A stretch of DNA of 64,000 nucleotides from Zunongwangia profunda SM-A87 (GCF_000023465.1 NC_014041.1:3230001-3294000); one strand, 5' to 3'; shown: positions 28,770-36,927, counted from the first letter of the stretch. Made by a program: numbers and translations. The notes: generated by a model from the sequence alone, not told the origin.

Positions 28770-29148
28770 ATGCCTATTCTGCCCCTTTGATATTTCATGA
28801 AGAAAAAGGAAGCAGTACGGTTTCCAATTATTTTTACCTGCATAGGGATTATCTGGGAAGTATCTTATCAATTACCGATAGCAATGGTAATTTTAAGGAA
28901 AAGCGCCATTTTGATGCCTGGGGGAAAATTGTAAAACTTACCGATGGCAATAACAACAACCTTACCAGTTTTAACATATTGGACCGGGGGTATACCGGGC
29001 ACGAGCATTTACTGGGGGTAGGGATCATTCATATGAACGGGCGTTTATATGATGCCATGCTCCACCGGTTCTTAAGTCCCGATAATTATATGCAGGATCC
29101 ATCCAATCCCCTCAACTTTAATCGGTATTCCTATGTACTGAATAATCC
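28770..29148 (+). repeat. second copy of the Rhs core (matches 26053-26431)
   Basis: About 379 bp align at a constant offset of 2717 bp with only scattered substitutions and no gaps. Homology stops at the core/tip junction on the right. On the left it starts abruptly after unrelated sequence (28657-28769, where no gene is seen). This is a substrate for homologous tip exchange. Confidence 0.9.
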
Positions 29149-30052
29149 GTTGAAATATATTGATCCTAGTGGGGAACTTTTTGAAGAAATAGGAAGATGG
29201 ATCAAGAAAAATGCTAAAATCATTACATTTGTAGCTACGGTAGCTGTTGCCGTTGTTGCGACAGTTGCAACGGCTGGAATGGCAAGTCCTTTACTCGCAA
29301 GTGTAATTGTAGGCGGTGCAGCTGGATTTACCGCTGGGGCAGTCGGCACTTGGACAACTGGAGGGAGTTTTTGGGATGGCGTAGGCAATGGATTGATTCA
29401 AGGCGGTATTGGGGCCGCGGCCGGGGCGGCCGGGCCCTGGGCCGGGGGATGGGCTTCGAAGCATGTAAGCCAGGTCGTAATCAATGGAATCAGAGTAAAT
29501 GGAGCCGCTATTAAAGGTTTTTTTGGAGGTGCAATTGGTGGAGGATTTGGAGGCTTTGCAAGTGGGACTACAGCAGGTCTTCTATCCGGAGAAAAATTTA
29601 GCGATGCCATTGCCATGGGAGCTAAAAGCGCCATGTACGGAGCCGCATTAGGCGCTGCAGCTGGTACGGCACAGGGATTTAGATATGCTAAGGACAATAA
29701 TTTAAATCCTTGGAATGGCGATTTAAAAGGTGCTAGTGGAAGTAAGTATGCCTTTGGTCTTAAGAACGTAGTTTCAAAGTTTGCAGATGATATGGTTGTA
29801 ATACATTTAATGAAAGATCCCAATTGGAAGAGTAGCTTTATTAAGGCTATCAATGATCCGAACAACGAGCTTCATTTTAATCTTAACGGAATAGATAGCA
29901 AGCCAATGCAGATGATTATGAGTCCTGGTCGGTCAGGTATCAACTGGGAAATGAATGCATTGTATCAGAACTCAGCTGCGTTTGAAAGAACCATATTCCA
30001 TTATGGAGGTAATACTTATAAAGGATTTGATGTATTTAAAATAACTCTATAA
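28787..30052 (+). CDS. displaced Rhs core plus toxin tip of unknown activity (N-terminally truncated)
   Basis: The frame is open through the duplicated core (YLHRDYLGSILSITDSNG ... FNRYSYVLNNPLKYIDPSGE) and continues into a tip. The nominal start is a TTG inside the core, so it is probably not translated as a useful protein unless recombined onto the main gene. After DPSGE comes a hydrophobic Ala/Gly/Val region (about residues 140-300, GGAIGGGFGGFASG), then NLNPWNGDLKGASGSKYAF and an approximately 110-residue end domain (HLMKDPNWKSSFIKAIN ... PGRSGINWEMNALYQN ... TYKGFDVFKITL). I do not recognise this toxin domain. Confidence 0.7.
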   Translation: MIFHEEKGSSTVSNYFYLHRDYLGSILSITDSNGNFKEKRHFDAWGKIVKLTDGNNNNLTSFNILDRGYTGHEHLLGVGIIHMNGRLYDAMLHRFLSPDNYMQDPSNPLNFNRYSYVLNNPLKYIDPSGELFEEIGRWIKKNAKIITFVATVAVAVVATVATAGMASPLLASVIVGGAAGFTAGAVGTWTTGGSFWDGVGNGLIQGGIGAAAGAAGPWAGGWASKHVSQVVINGIRVNGAAIKGFFGGAIGGGFGGFASGTTAGLLSGEKFSDAIAMGAKSAMYGAALGAAAGTAQGFRYAKDNNLNPWNGDLKGASGSKYAFGLKNVVSKFADDMVVIHLMKDPNWKSSFIKAINDPNNELHFNLNGIDSKPMQMIMSPGRSGINWEMNALYQNSAAFERTIFHYGGNTYKGFDVFKITL

Positions 30053-30061
30053 AAGATTGAC

Positions 30062-30463
30062 ATGGCAATTTATAGTAATCAAAATCAGGAATTTCAAATT
30101 GTAGACTTTTCAGCTACTCATAGTCAGTTGCTTTTGAGAAGTTTTAAAACAAAAGATAGAGAATACAATATTGATATCATAGTTAAGGGTGTTGGGCTTT
30201 TACTTCTGCCCACATCTTTTCTTGGGATAGAGATATCTTTATTAGAAAATAAGGAGACAATATCTTTCCTTAAAGACAAATTCTCTTTCAATAATGAATA
30301 CGATAATCGTATTTTTTCTATAAAAGACAATCAAGGCAGAGTGTATTATATCAATGCTTTATGCTTTGGTGTATACCACAATAAATTAGATATTCTTGAA
30401 ACAAGCATTGGGCGATATGACATGGAAAGTTTGGGCGAACTTGAAAAATGGTATGCAGATTAG
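30062..30463 (+). CDS. immunity protein candidate for the 28787-30052 tip
   Basis: 133 residues, no signal, no family recognised (FQIVDFSATHSQLLLRSFKT, GVGLLLLPTSFLGIEISLLE). It begins 9 bp after the toxin tip stop, the spacing of the other pairs in this array. It is intact, in contrast to many neighbours. A weak hairpin lies at about 30491-30511 (GCCC/GGGC). Confidence 0.6.
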   Translation: MAIYSNQNQEFQIVDFSATHSQLLLRSFKTKDREYNIDIIVKGVGLLLLPTSFLGIEISLLENKETISFLKDKFSFNNEYDNRIFSIKDNQGRVYYINALCFGVYHNKLDILETSIGRYDMESLGELEKWYAD

Positions 30464-30770
30464 TCTTTAGTTATTTTAAGAATATGATGCCCTGTCAGCA
30501 ATGATGGGGCTTTATCATTTTATATAAGCTCTTTTGACTTTAAAATCCTTAAAGCCCTATCAATCATATTTATATAATTAAACCTTTTCCTGTTTCATCG
30601 GGAACTTCAGCACCATATTTTTTTTCAAAGTGGTGGAGGAATTCAATATAAAACACCTTATACTATGAACCAATTAATTAAATTAGGTTACCTTAAAAAA
30701 TTATAGCATTATGAATATTGAAAGTCTTAAAAATAAATTAGCATTATTAGATATACCTAAAATTTACTCT

Positions 30771-31684
30771 ATGAACTCATTTAAACTTTTTTCTTCTTAA
30801 ATTTTTTTAGTGCAATTACCACGAACGCGAGATAATTGAAGCCTTTCCAGCTTGTCACTGAACCTGTTGAGCAATGAACGGAAGCTATCCATCCATGCAT
30901 TGGTGCGTTCAATTGAATATCTCTCATCGTAGAGTTCCTGGTCGAAGTAATCATCCCTGTCTTTATCGCCATTGCGCTTGTTTTGACATACATTCGCATT
31001 GATCTCCTTTTTCTCGCAAGCCCTGCGGAACTCCTTTGTGTCAAAACCTGCATCTGCATTAAGGAACAGCCCTTCTACTGGTATTTGTGCTTCTTCAAGG
31101 GTTGCTGTCACAATCTCGAACTGTACCTCAATGTCGAAGATATCGTTGTGATTACCGGCTACTGGCTCAGACATTGCTAAAGGAAGCCCTTGTCTATCAA
31201 TCAAATAAAGAGCGTTGGTAGTATTACGTTTCTTCCTTCCCTGATATTCGACCTGTTCCCCACCTCTGATCGCTGGGGTATGACTGCCGTCAAGGTCGAC
31301 ACTGGAAAGGTCGAGATTGGATTTGTAGCGTTCCAAAAGCTTTGTCCAGCACTCATACCAGAAACCACAGAGGCACCATTTACGGTAATGATGATAGACC
31401 GATTGCCAGCTTAAATATTTCTGGCCAAAAAGGGCTTTGACAGGTAACTGGTGCCATTGCACTCCAGTCTTTAGTTTATACAAGATCCCGTTGACTATTT
31501 CAGTCAAGGGAGCCGTGGGCTGGAAACCTCTACTTGTTCTTGGAATAAATGGCACAATTTCAATTTCTATTATATCTTTGTCTAGTACTGTGTACATAAA
31601 GGGTTGTTTTGGATTGTTTTATGTTTTGCAACACAAATATCCGCAACCCTTTTTTATTTCTGGAGAAAGCTTAAATCCCTTCAT
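30771..31684 (-). mobile_element. IS5-family-like insertion sequence, about 0.91 kb
   Basis: The element's extent is fixed by comparison with the uninterrupted copy at 27400/27404. Ends are imperfect inverted repeats: left ATGAACTCATTTAAACTTT, right (reversed) ATGAAGGGATTTAAGCTTT. CTA flanks both sides (30769-30771 and 31685-31687), perhaps a 3-bp target duplication, although three bases of the ancestral target (27401-27403) make the exact border uncertain. It encodes one transposase on the minus strand. Confidence 0.8.
30797..31597 (-). CDS. IS5-family transposase, probably frameshifted near the C-terminus
   Basis: DDE transposase. N-terminal part FIPRTSRGFQPTAPLTEIVN with LKTGVQWHQLPVKALFG is the IS5-type leader, VDLDGSHTPAIRGGEQVEYQ holds the first Asp, LNADAGFDTKEFR the second, and YSIERTNAWMDSFRSLLNRF the catalytic Glu region. 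After LLNRF the frame reads SDKLERLQLSR, unlike the family; the +1 frame reads SVTSWKGFNYLAFVVIALKK, which is the expected end. A one-base indel near 30860 therefore seems to have broken the tail, so the element is possibly inactive. Confidence 0.8.
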   Translation of the reverse strand: MYTVLDKDIIEIEIVPFIPRTSRGFQPTAPLTEIVNGILYKLKTGVQWHQLPVKALFGQKYLSWQSVYHHYRKWCLCGFWYECWTKLLERYKSNLDLSSVDLDGSHTPAIRGGEQVEYQGRKKRNTTNALYLIDRQGLPLAMSEPVAGNHNDIFDIEVQFEIVTATLEEAQIPVEGLFLNADAGFDTKEFRRACEKKEINANVCQNKRNGDKDRDDYFDQELYDERYSIERTNAWMDSFRSLLNRFSDKLERLQLSRVRGNCTKKI

Positions 31685-32116
31685 CTAAAGAAGAAAATTC
31701 AAAATTTTGTTTAGTGCAAGAAAATAATTTTTGGCTTTTTTTTAAATTAGAAAACAACAATAGAAAATTCTTAAAATTTTTCGAAAACGAAATTGATACT
31801 ACTACTTTTTTTTGAATTTTATGGAAGACAATTTTAAGATTGAAAAGGAAATAACTTTTATAGCCAGCGTAGCTTATAAAGACATTTTTTTAATTAATAA
31901 TTTTAACATATGGAATATGGAATGGAATCAATTAAATAGATCATTTTTGGTTAAAGACCCAAAATACCATAATATGCATTTATTTAATTTTAGAATTCAT
32001 AATGAAAAGTCCATAACTCTAATTGCTGGTGAATTCTCCAATAATATATGGTTTTTTTTAATTTAACATTTAATTATTAAATTTCAAATTATTGTAGTTT
32101 TAAGACATTTCGAATA

Positions 32117-32147
32117 GGCTGTCTAAACTATTTAGATAGCCTTTTTT
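32117..32147 (+). terminator. intrinsic terminator after the decayed TNT immunity copy
   Basis: GGCTGTCTAAA (32117-32127) pairs with TTTAGATAGCC with one mismatch, followed by TTTTTT. Confidence 0.7.
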
Positions 32148-32297
32148 AATGATAAAGTTTTGAGAAGTAGTTTTCTTTCTTAAACTAATTTCGCTCTTTT
32201 GACATTTTTTCTTAAAACTATGTAAGTGGAAAAATAGGCAAGTTTTAAACCACATAATATTTGATTAGGAGGCGCATTAGTTGGAGGCTTAGCAGGA

Positions 32298-33122
32298 ATG
32301 ATTGGCGCCGGTGTTGGAAGTGTGGTGGCTGGAGGATCATTTTTTGGAAGTTCAGTTGCTACAACCTTAGGTTTTGGTAGTGGTTTCATGTTTGGGTTTG
32401 CAGGTGGCATGGTTGGTGGCGCAGGTACAGCCTGGATAAACGGAGCGAATTTTGGTGATGGCTTAAGTGCTGGCTTGAAATCTGGAATAATTGGAGGAAT
32501 TAGTGGAGGACTAATAAATGGAATCGCAAGTGGGATACGTGCCAATAAGATTGGATTAAACTTTTGGAATGGTAATGGTACCGCTGAAATGCCATTTGAT
32601 AACTCATTCGCCGGTATTGGCGACAAGGTTGAATATTCTAACGAATCAGCAAGAAGTTTTTCAGATTCTCATTCGGAATTAAAGCGACTTTCCTCTAATG
32701 TAGATGATCTCTATGCAGATGGATCTGTTCCCTCCCATAAACCATATTCTAGTTCAAACGGATATTTAAGGAATCCAGATGGTAGATTAATAAATGGGGT
32801 TACGGTAAAAGCAGGAAATACTATCACCGTTTATCTTTCAAAATCTGCATTTCAAAGTTCTGCTCAGTTATATATGACAATGCATCATGAATATATGCAT
32901 GCCTATTTTTTCTCCTCGAGTGGGCTAAATTTCAGTAGTGCTACACAACATAGAATAATTGATAATTGGCATTACGATCAAGCGCTTCAGTGGAGAAGTT
33001 TAGGGCCATTCCCATACGATGTATTTAATAATCCTTATTTTAACTTTTCAAAAGCATTTTTACCTGTAATGAACAATCATTACTCTAACTTCGGATTTAA
33101 ATTAATAAATAACATGCCATGA
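32298..33122 (+). CDS. displaced toxin tip with HEYMH putative zinc-metallopeptidase motif
   Basis: The frame is open from 32265 with no Rhs core and no natural start; 32298 is simply the first ATG. The first 85 residues are Gly-rich and hydrophobic (GGMVGGAGTAWINGANFGDG), like the pre-toxin stretch of the main protein. The C-terminal part contains LYMTMHHEYMHAYFFSSSG, where HEYMH fits HExxH, and a later WHYDQALQW. A zinc-dependent protease activity is plausible but unproven; the third metal ligand is not obvious. It joins the preceding repeat at the point where the TNT 3' UTR copy ends. Its stop overlaps the immunity gene start by 4 bp. Confidence 0.65.
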   Translation: MIGAGVGSVVAGGSFFGSSVATTLGFGSGFMFGFAGGMVGGAGTAWINGANFGDGLSAGLKSGIIGGISGGLINGIASGIRANKIGLNFWNGNGTAEMPFDNSFAGIGDKVEYSNESARSFSDSHSELKRLSSNVDDLYADGSVPSHKPYSSSNGYLRNPDGRLINGVTVKAGNTITVYLSKSAFQSSAQLYMTMHHEYMHAYFFSSSGLNFSSATQHRIIDNWHYDQALQWRSLGPFPYDVFNNPYFNFSKAFLPVMNNHYSNFGFKLINNMP

Positions 33123-33628
33123 GAAATTTTTTAATAATATGCATTTTTTTAAATATGACATTAAATATTCAGAGTCAGGAGACTACTTTTTTAAAAACTA
33201 TTAAACTTAATGCAAAAAGAAATTTAGATAAGCCAATAGTATTTGAAGATTCTGAATCTATTACTATAGTCCTAGAGAAAGAAGAATTTATAAATGCTAT
33301 AAAAAATGAACTCTCTAATTTAAATTCAGAAAATAAAATATTTGAAGCATACGCAAATTTGTTAGATTATTTTCAAGAAATAGAATATGCCAATAGCTCT
33401 ACTCTACAGGAAAAATTATTATTGAAACCATTTTATTATATATTATCTCAACTAATTCAAATGGAGTGTAAATTGACTATTAACCTTAACTCTAATAGTC
33501 TTAAAACGATTGATAAATATGAAAAAAAAATATCCAACTCTAAAGAGGGGATGTATGAATCCTACTTTGTTTATAAAAGTGGTCAGATAATTCTTTTTCA
33601 AACTTTAAATTATTCAATTATTGAATAA
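33119..33628 (+). CDS. exported immunity protein candidate (first copy)
   Basis: 169 residues with a short Sec-type signal (RNFLIICIFLNMTLNIQS). The mature part is helical and charged (ESITIVLEKEEFINAIKNEL ... FEAYANLLDYFQEIEYANS). No family is recognised. It overlaps the HEYMH tip by 4 bp (ATGA), the tightest coupling in the array. Export suggests the toxin acts in the periplasm. A near-identical truncated copy lies 2044 bp downstream. Confidence 0.65.
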   Translation: MRNFLIICIFLNMTLNIQSQETTFLKTIKLNAKRNLDKPIVFEDSESITIVLEKEEFINAIKNELSNLNSENKIFEAYANLLDYFQEIEYANSSTLQEKLLLKPFYYILSQLIQMECKLTINLNSNSLKTIDKYEKKISNSKEGMYESYFVYKSGQIILFQTLNYSIIE

Positions 33629-33739
33629 TTATTCACATTCAACCCTGATCATTATGTATCACCCCATCCAATCCCCTAAACTTTAACCGGTATTCGTATG
33701 TATTGAATAATCCGTTGAAATATAATGATCCAAGTGGGG
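33132..33739 (+). repeat. 608-bp direct repeat, copy A (immunity gene plus broken Rhs-core tail)
   Basis: Aligns with 35176-35783 at a constant 2044-bp offset with few substitutions. It contains the exported immunity gene and 110 bp of Rhs-core tail (SPDNY to DPSGE) that has lost one base (TATGTATCACCCCATCC), so the core is out of frame with the following tip until the codons just before NNPLKYNDPSGE. The right border is exactly at the core/tip junction. Confidence 0.88.
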
Positions 33740-34680
33740 AGTTTATTTTTGCTGTTTTGGCTGCAATCGCCTATGGTGAATTAATAGGTGCTGCTACTGC
33801 GGCAGCTGTATATACTATTAGTGCCATCGCAACAAATTCATGGAGCTGGAATGGATTAGGTACTTCAATCCTATATGGAGCTATTGGAGGTGCAATATCC
33901 GGAGGTCTAAGTATTGCAGCTACTCTTGCCAGTACAAGTACATCCTCTTTTTTGCAAAGTACAACTATGAATATGTTTTCAGAAATAGCATCACAAGTGG
34001 GCACAAGTGCAGTTATGGGCGATAAAATATCCGTTGGGTCAGTAATTGGGTCTATGGCGGGAGGATTTGTTGGAGCCAAAATTGGTAATTGGAGTGGTAC
34101 AAAAGGAGGTTGGTTTAAAAATGCTATGGGTAAAATTGGATTTAACACATTAAAAGGCGGCGTTAGAGGTGCAGTAACCGGGGGTGTTGGAACAGCTATA
34201 AATGGTGGCAACATCGGGAAAAGCATGCTTCTAGGTGCTAAAAATGGAGCTACAGGCTCATTAATACAATCTTCTTTCATGATTGGAATTTTTGGAGCTA
34301 CTTATAAACCATCCGGAAATCAATTGAAATATGCGAACAAAATGGCTGAGTCTTTTGGGCTCTCAACTGGTGATGTGGCTTGGCGAAAAGGGGGGCTCTA
34401 TCAAGTTTTACAACCTTTTTGGACTGATGGATATGAAAGAGAAGTAACTTGGCGTAGGAACGTGGCTACTTTTTCCAGTACAGATCCTTCTACAATGGCT
34501 CATGAATATGGACATATAATACAAGTAAATCAACAAGGTTGGGCAGCTTTTCAGGGAAGAGGAATTTTTGAACAATTGATTTATGGCGCAAATGCCTATA
34601 GCTTCGGCTTACATCCAAACTCTAATGAGGTTGGTGCTCGCATAATGGCGAGAGACTTGGGAGGAGCACCTTATTATTAA
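33703..34680 (+). CDS. displaced toxin tip with HEYGH putative zinc-metallopeptidase domain
   Basis: The frame starts at a TTG inside the core tail (NNPLKYNDPSGE), so it is a detached tip. Residues about 13-190 form a Gly/Ala-rich hydrophobic zone (YGAIGGAISGGLSIAATLAS, GGVRGAVTGGVGTAINGGN). The C-terminal domain has STMAHEYGHIIQVNQQGW with HExxH and, about 45 residues later, SNEVGARIMARDLGG, whose Glu could be the third zinc ligand of a gluzincin-like site. Substrate unknown. The neighbouring immunity candidate is a lipoprotein. Confidence 0.68.
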   Translation: MNNPLKYNDPSGEFIFAVLAAIAYGELIGAATAAAVYTISAIATNSWSWNGLGTSILYGAIGGAISGGLSIAATLASTSTSSFLQSTTMNMFSEIASQVGTSAVMGDKISVGSVIGSMAGGFVGAKIGNWSGTKGGWFKNAMGKIGFNTLKGGVRGAVTGGVGTAINGGNIGKSMLLGAKNGATGSLIQSSFMIGIFGATYKPSGNQLKYANKMAESFGLSTGDVAWRKGGLYQVLQPFWTDGYEREVTWRRNVATFSSTDPSTMAHEYGHIIQVNQQGWAAFQGRGIFEQLIYGANAYSFGLHPNSNEVGARIMARDLGGAPYY

Positions 34681-34695
34681 TCTTATAACTTTTTT

Positions 34696-35160
34696 ATGAA
34701 AATTAAATTTCTGATAATCCTAATTTTGATGTTGGTTGGATGCTTGGTCTTGCCAGCTCCAGATTTTTATGAATATAAACCAATTTACCCAATTCATAAT
34801 AAACCTCGATTGAGAGTTCATGCAACAGTTGGTAAAAATCAACTGGTAGATATTTCAACTTCTATTTCTATAATTTTGAAAAGCGATGAAAAGAAACTGA
34901 TTGAAAACGATTTTATGTTGGAGACTAATTATAAAGATATTAACTTTTCAACTATCCATACAAATCCTAAAAATTACACATCTATGATTGGGATAGAAGA
35001 AATTGATACTCTAAAATTATTTTTTATATCTACACCGATGAGAAAAATCAACAAAGATGAATTTCTTAATTTATGGAGAAAGGATACATTAATTATTAAT
35101 TTTAAATTTGGTGCAAAGACATATCATTATCTATTCATGGGCTATCAACCTAATAAATAG
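34696..35160 (+). CDS. lipoprotein immunity candidate
   Basis: 154 residues with signal IKFLIILILMLVGCLVLPAP and lipobox LVGC. The mature part is a mix of beta-type segments (PRLRVHATVGKNQLVDISTS, INFKFGAKTYHYLFMGYQ). No family is named. It begins 15 bp after the protease-like tip. Membrane anchoring on the outer face of the inner membrane or in the outer membrane fits neutralising a toxin arriving in the periplasm. Confidence 0.6.
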   Translation: MKIKFLIILILMLVGCLVLPAPDFYEYKPIYPIHNKPRLRVHATVGKNQLVDISTSISIILKSDEKKLIENDFMLETNYKDINFSTIHTNPKNYTSMIGIEEIDTLKLFFISTPMRKINKDEFLNLWRKDTLIINFKFGAKTYHYLFMGYQPNK

Positions 35161-35175
35161 AGTGAATTTTTTTTA

Positions 35176-35783
35176 TAATAATATGCATTTTTTCAAATAT
35201 GACATTAAATAGTCAGAATCAGGAGACTACTTTTTTAAAAACTATTAAGCTTAATGCAAAAAGACATTTAAATAAGCTAATAGTATTTGAAGATTCTGAA
35301 TCTATTACTATAGCCCTAGAGAAAGAAGAATTTATAAATGCTATAAAAAATGAACTCTCTAATTTAAATTCAGAAAATAAAATATTTGAAGCATACGCAA
35401 ATTTGTTAGATTATTTTCAAGAAATAGAATATGCCAATAGCTCTACTCTACAGGAAAAATTATTATTGAAACCATTTTATTATATATTATCTCAACTAAT
35501 TCAAATGGAGTGTAAATTGACTATTAACCTTAACTCTAATAGTCTTAAAACGATTGATAAATATGAAAAAAAAATATCCAACTCTAAAGAGGGGATGTAT
35601 GAATCCTACTTTGTTTATAAAAGTGGTCAGATAATTCTTTTTCAAACTTTAAATTATTCAATTATTGAATAATTATTCACATTCAACCCTGATCATTATG
35701 TATCACCCCATCCAATCCCCTAAACTTTAACCGATATTCCTATGTATTGAATAATCCGTTGAAATATAATGATCCAAGTGGGG
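35176..35783 (+). repeat. 608-bp direct repeat, copy B
   Basis: Second copy of 33132-33739. It carries the same one-base loss in the Rhs-core tail, so the break predates the duplication. At its left end the copy lacks the immunity gene's ATG. Confidence 0.88.
35199..35672 (+). CDS. truncated second copy of the exported immunity gene
   Basis: 157 residues identical to the 33119-33628 product except for a few substitutions, starting at the internal Met that is residue 13 of that protein. The original ATG is absent: the equivalent position reads TGA, and only non-standard starts lie between, so most of the signal peptide is missing. It may therefore be non-functional or cytoplasmic. There is no toxin tip directly in front of it. 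Confidence 0.6.
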   Translation: MTLNSQNQETTFLKTIKLNAKRHLNKLIVFEDSESITIALEKEEFINAIKNELSNLNSENKIFEAYANLLDYFQEIEYANSSTLQEKLLLKPFYYILSQLIQMECKLTINLNSNSLKTIDKYEKKISNSKEGMYESYFVYKSGQIILFQTLNYSIIE

Positions 35784-36526
35784 AGATTTTTGGTACTATT
35801 TTTACAGCAATTACTTCTGGTTTTAAAAACATTTTTAGGCACGGAGTAAATTTTGATCATTACAATTGGAATAAATTAAATAATGCCTGGCAAATTGATA
35901 AAGGTCTATTTACAGGTAATTTTGGACAAATATTATCAAAGTTCACATGGGGAAGGTTCAATACATTTGTCGGAAATTTAACTGCTCATGTTTTAAATAT
36001 ATCAGGAAAAGTTTCTGGAGTGTCACATTTAGAAGGTGCTGTTGCCTTATCTGGAGTTACCTCCGGGGATAACGAAGCTTTTACTTTAGATAATTATATC
36101 TTTGGCCCAAAAGGATTTAGAGCAGACTGGAAAGACCATTTATTTGTTCACGAATATGGACATTACATACAAAGCAATTGGTTTGGTCCCGCTTACCTTC
36201 CTATTGTAGCTAAAACAAGTATTATTAGCGCTGCTTTTGATCAAAACCATGAAAGCAGATGGTTTGAGGTACAGGCTAGTGCAATGGGCGCCAAATATTT
36301 TGATAAAAGGTATGGTAGCGGAGCAAGTGATTATTTTATTGGGAGTCCTGATCATTTTGACATGCAAACTTTTAGCACAGGTGGAAATACACGGTATTTG
36401 AATCCAAGAACCGGAAGTTTCGATCAAAACGACCATCCTATCAATGGAGCAGGGTTTCATTGGTTTGATCTTATCGTTCCATTTACAGGACTAGGAGAGA
36501 GTTTTACTTTAGCACTTTTATTTTAA
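35747..36526 (+). CDS. displaced toxin tip, second HEYGH putative metallopeptidase
   Basis: 259 residues opening at the TTG within NNPLKYNDPSGE and lacking the long Gly-rich stretch of its neighbours. HLFVHEYGHYIQSNWFGPAY supplies HExxH, and about 45 residues later ESRWFEVQASAMGAKYF offers a conserved Glu. The end (NGAGFHWFDLIVPFTGLGES) is hydrophobic. It is related to the tip remnant at 36990-37607 and more distantly to the 33703 tip. It has no promoter or start of its own. A lipoprotein immunity candidate follows after 11 bp. Confidence 0.68.
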   Translation: MNNPLKYNDPSGEIFGTIFTAITSGFKNIFRHGVNFDHYNWNKLNNAWQIDKGLFTGNFGQILSKFTWGRFNTFVGNLTAHVLNISGKVSGVSHLEGAVALSGVTSGDNEAFTLDNYIFGPKGFRADWKDHLFVHEYGHYIQSNWFGPAYLPIVAKTSIISAAFDQNHESRWFEVQASAMGAKYFDKRYGSGASDYFIGSPDHFDMQTFSTGGNTRYLNPRTGSFDQNDHPINGAGFHWFDLIVPFTGLGESFTLALLF

Positions 36527-36537
36527 AAACTATAAAA

Positions 36538-36927
36538 ATGAAAAACTGTCTATTAAAATTATGTATTATTTCCATTTCTCTTTTGCTGATGGGATGTCCT
36601 GAATATGATGAGTTTGATATTAACTTCAAAATTATAAATGAGACTCCAAATAAAATTTATATTATTTACGATCATCAGGTAGATTTTAACCCAATAAGAT
36701 ATCGTTATCCGAGCGATAGTATTGCTGGTATGGGTATGGATACCTATGCTACACAAAGTGAATGGTTTGATCAAAATCGAATTTTGACAATATTAATTGT
36801 TCAAGAGCATATTTTTTCAAGTTACGAGTGGGAATATATTGTGAGTAAAGAACTATATACCCGTACAGATCTTACGAAAGAAGGTTTACAAAATATCGAT
36901 TTTGAAATTGTTTATAATGGGGAGTAA
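36538..36927 (+). CDS. lipoprotein immunity candidate (CP-type, copy 1)
   Basis: 129 residues with a lipoprotein signal ending SLLLMGCPEYDEFD. It is paralogous to the 37636 product: both begin with a Cys-Pro lipid-anchor site, have NxxxxKIYIIY / SDHIIYFWY strands, and end with a [YR]-x-D-x-T-x-E-x-LQ-x-x-DF pattern (TRTDLTKEGLQNIDFEI). Each follows a related protease-like tip, so the pair define a matching immunity family. No database family is recognised. Confidence 0.65.
   Translation: MKNCLLKLCIISISLLLMGCPEYDEFDINFKIINETPNKIYIIYDHQVDFNPIRYRYPSDSIAGMGMDTYATQSEWFDQNRILTILIVQEHIFSSYEWEYIVSKELYTRTDLTKEGLQNIDFEIVYNGE

Larger units (their letters stand above)
30711..32066 (+). pseudogene. disrupted second copy of the TNT immunity gene
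   Basis: The first 61 bp (30711-30771) match 27340-27400. Then an IS5-like element intervenes, and homology resumes at 31685 with CTAAAGAAGAAAATTC (27404 onward) and runs to about 32066. A run of nine T in the intact gene is eight here, shifting the frame, so the gene is dead by two independent lesions. Confidence 0.85.
30575..32263 (+). repeat. second, decayed copy of the TNT-end / immunity / 3' UTR block, split by an IS
   Basis: The block copies 27205-28128: the last 43 or so codons of the TNT domain (30575-30706), the immunity gene (from ATG 30711), and the trailing sequence up to CCACATAATATTTG. Differences include an extra T in the toxin end (30618-30625, frameshift), a lost T in the immunity gene (31806-31813), a gap of about 150 bp in the 3' UTR, and a 0.9-kb insertion at about 30771. 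Both copies end exactly where a different tip begins. Confidence 0.88.

Noticed and set aside
29131..29865. Long Pro/Ala-rich minus-strand frames opposite the tips (also at 32180-32626 and 33771-34280)
   Set aside because: They are the antisense of Gly/Ala-rich hydrophobic coding regions, which produce low-stop Pro/Ala frames automatically.
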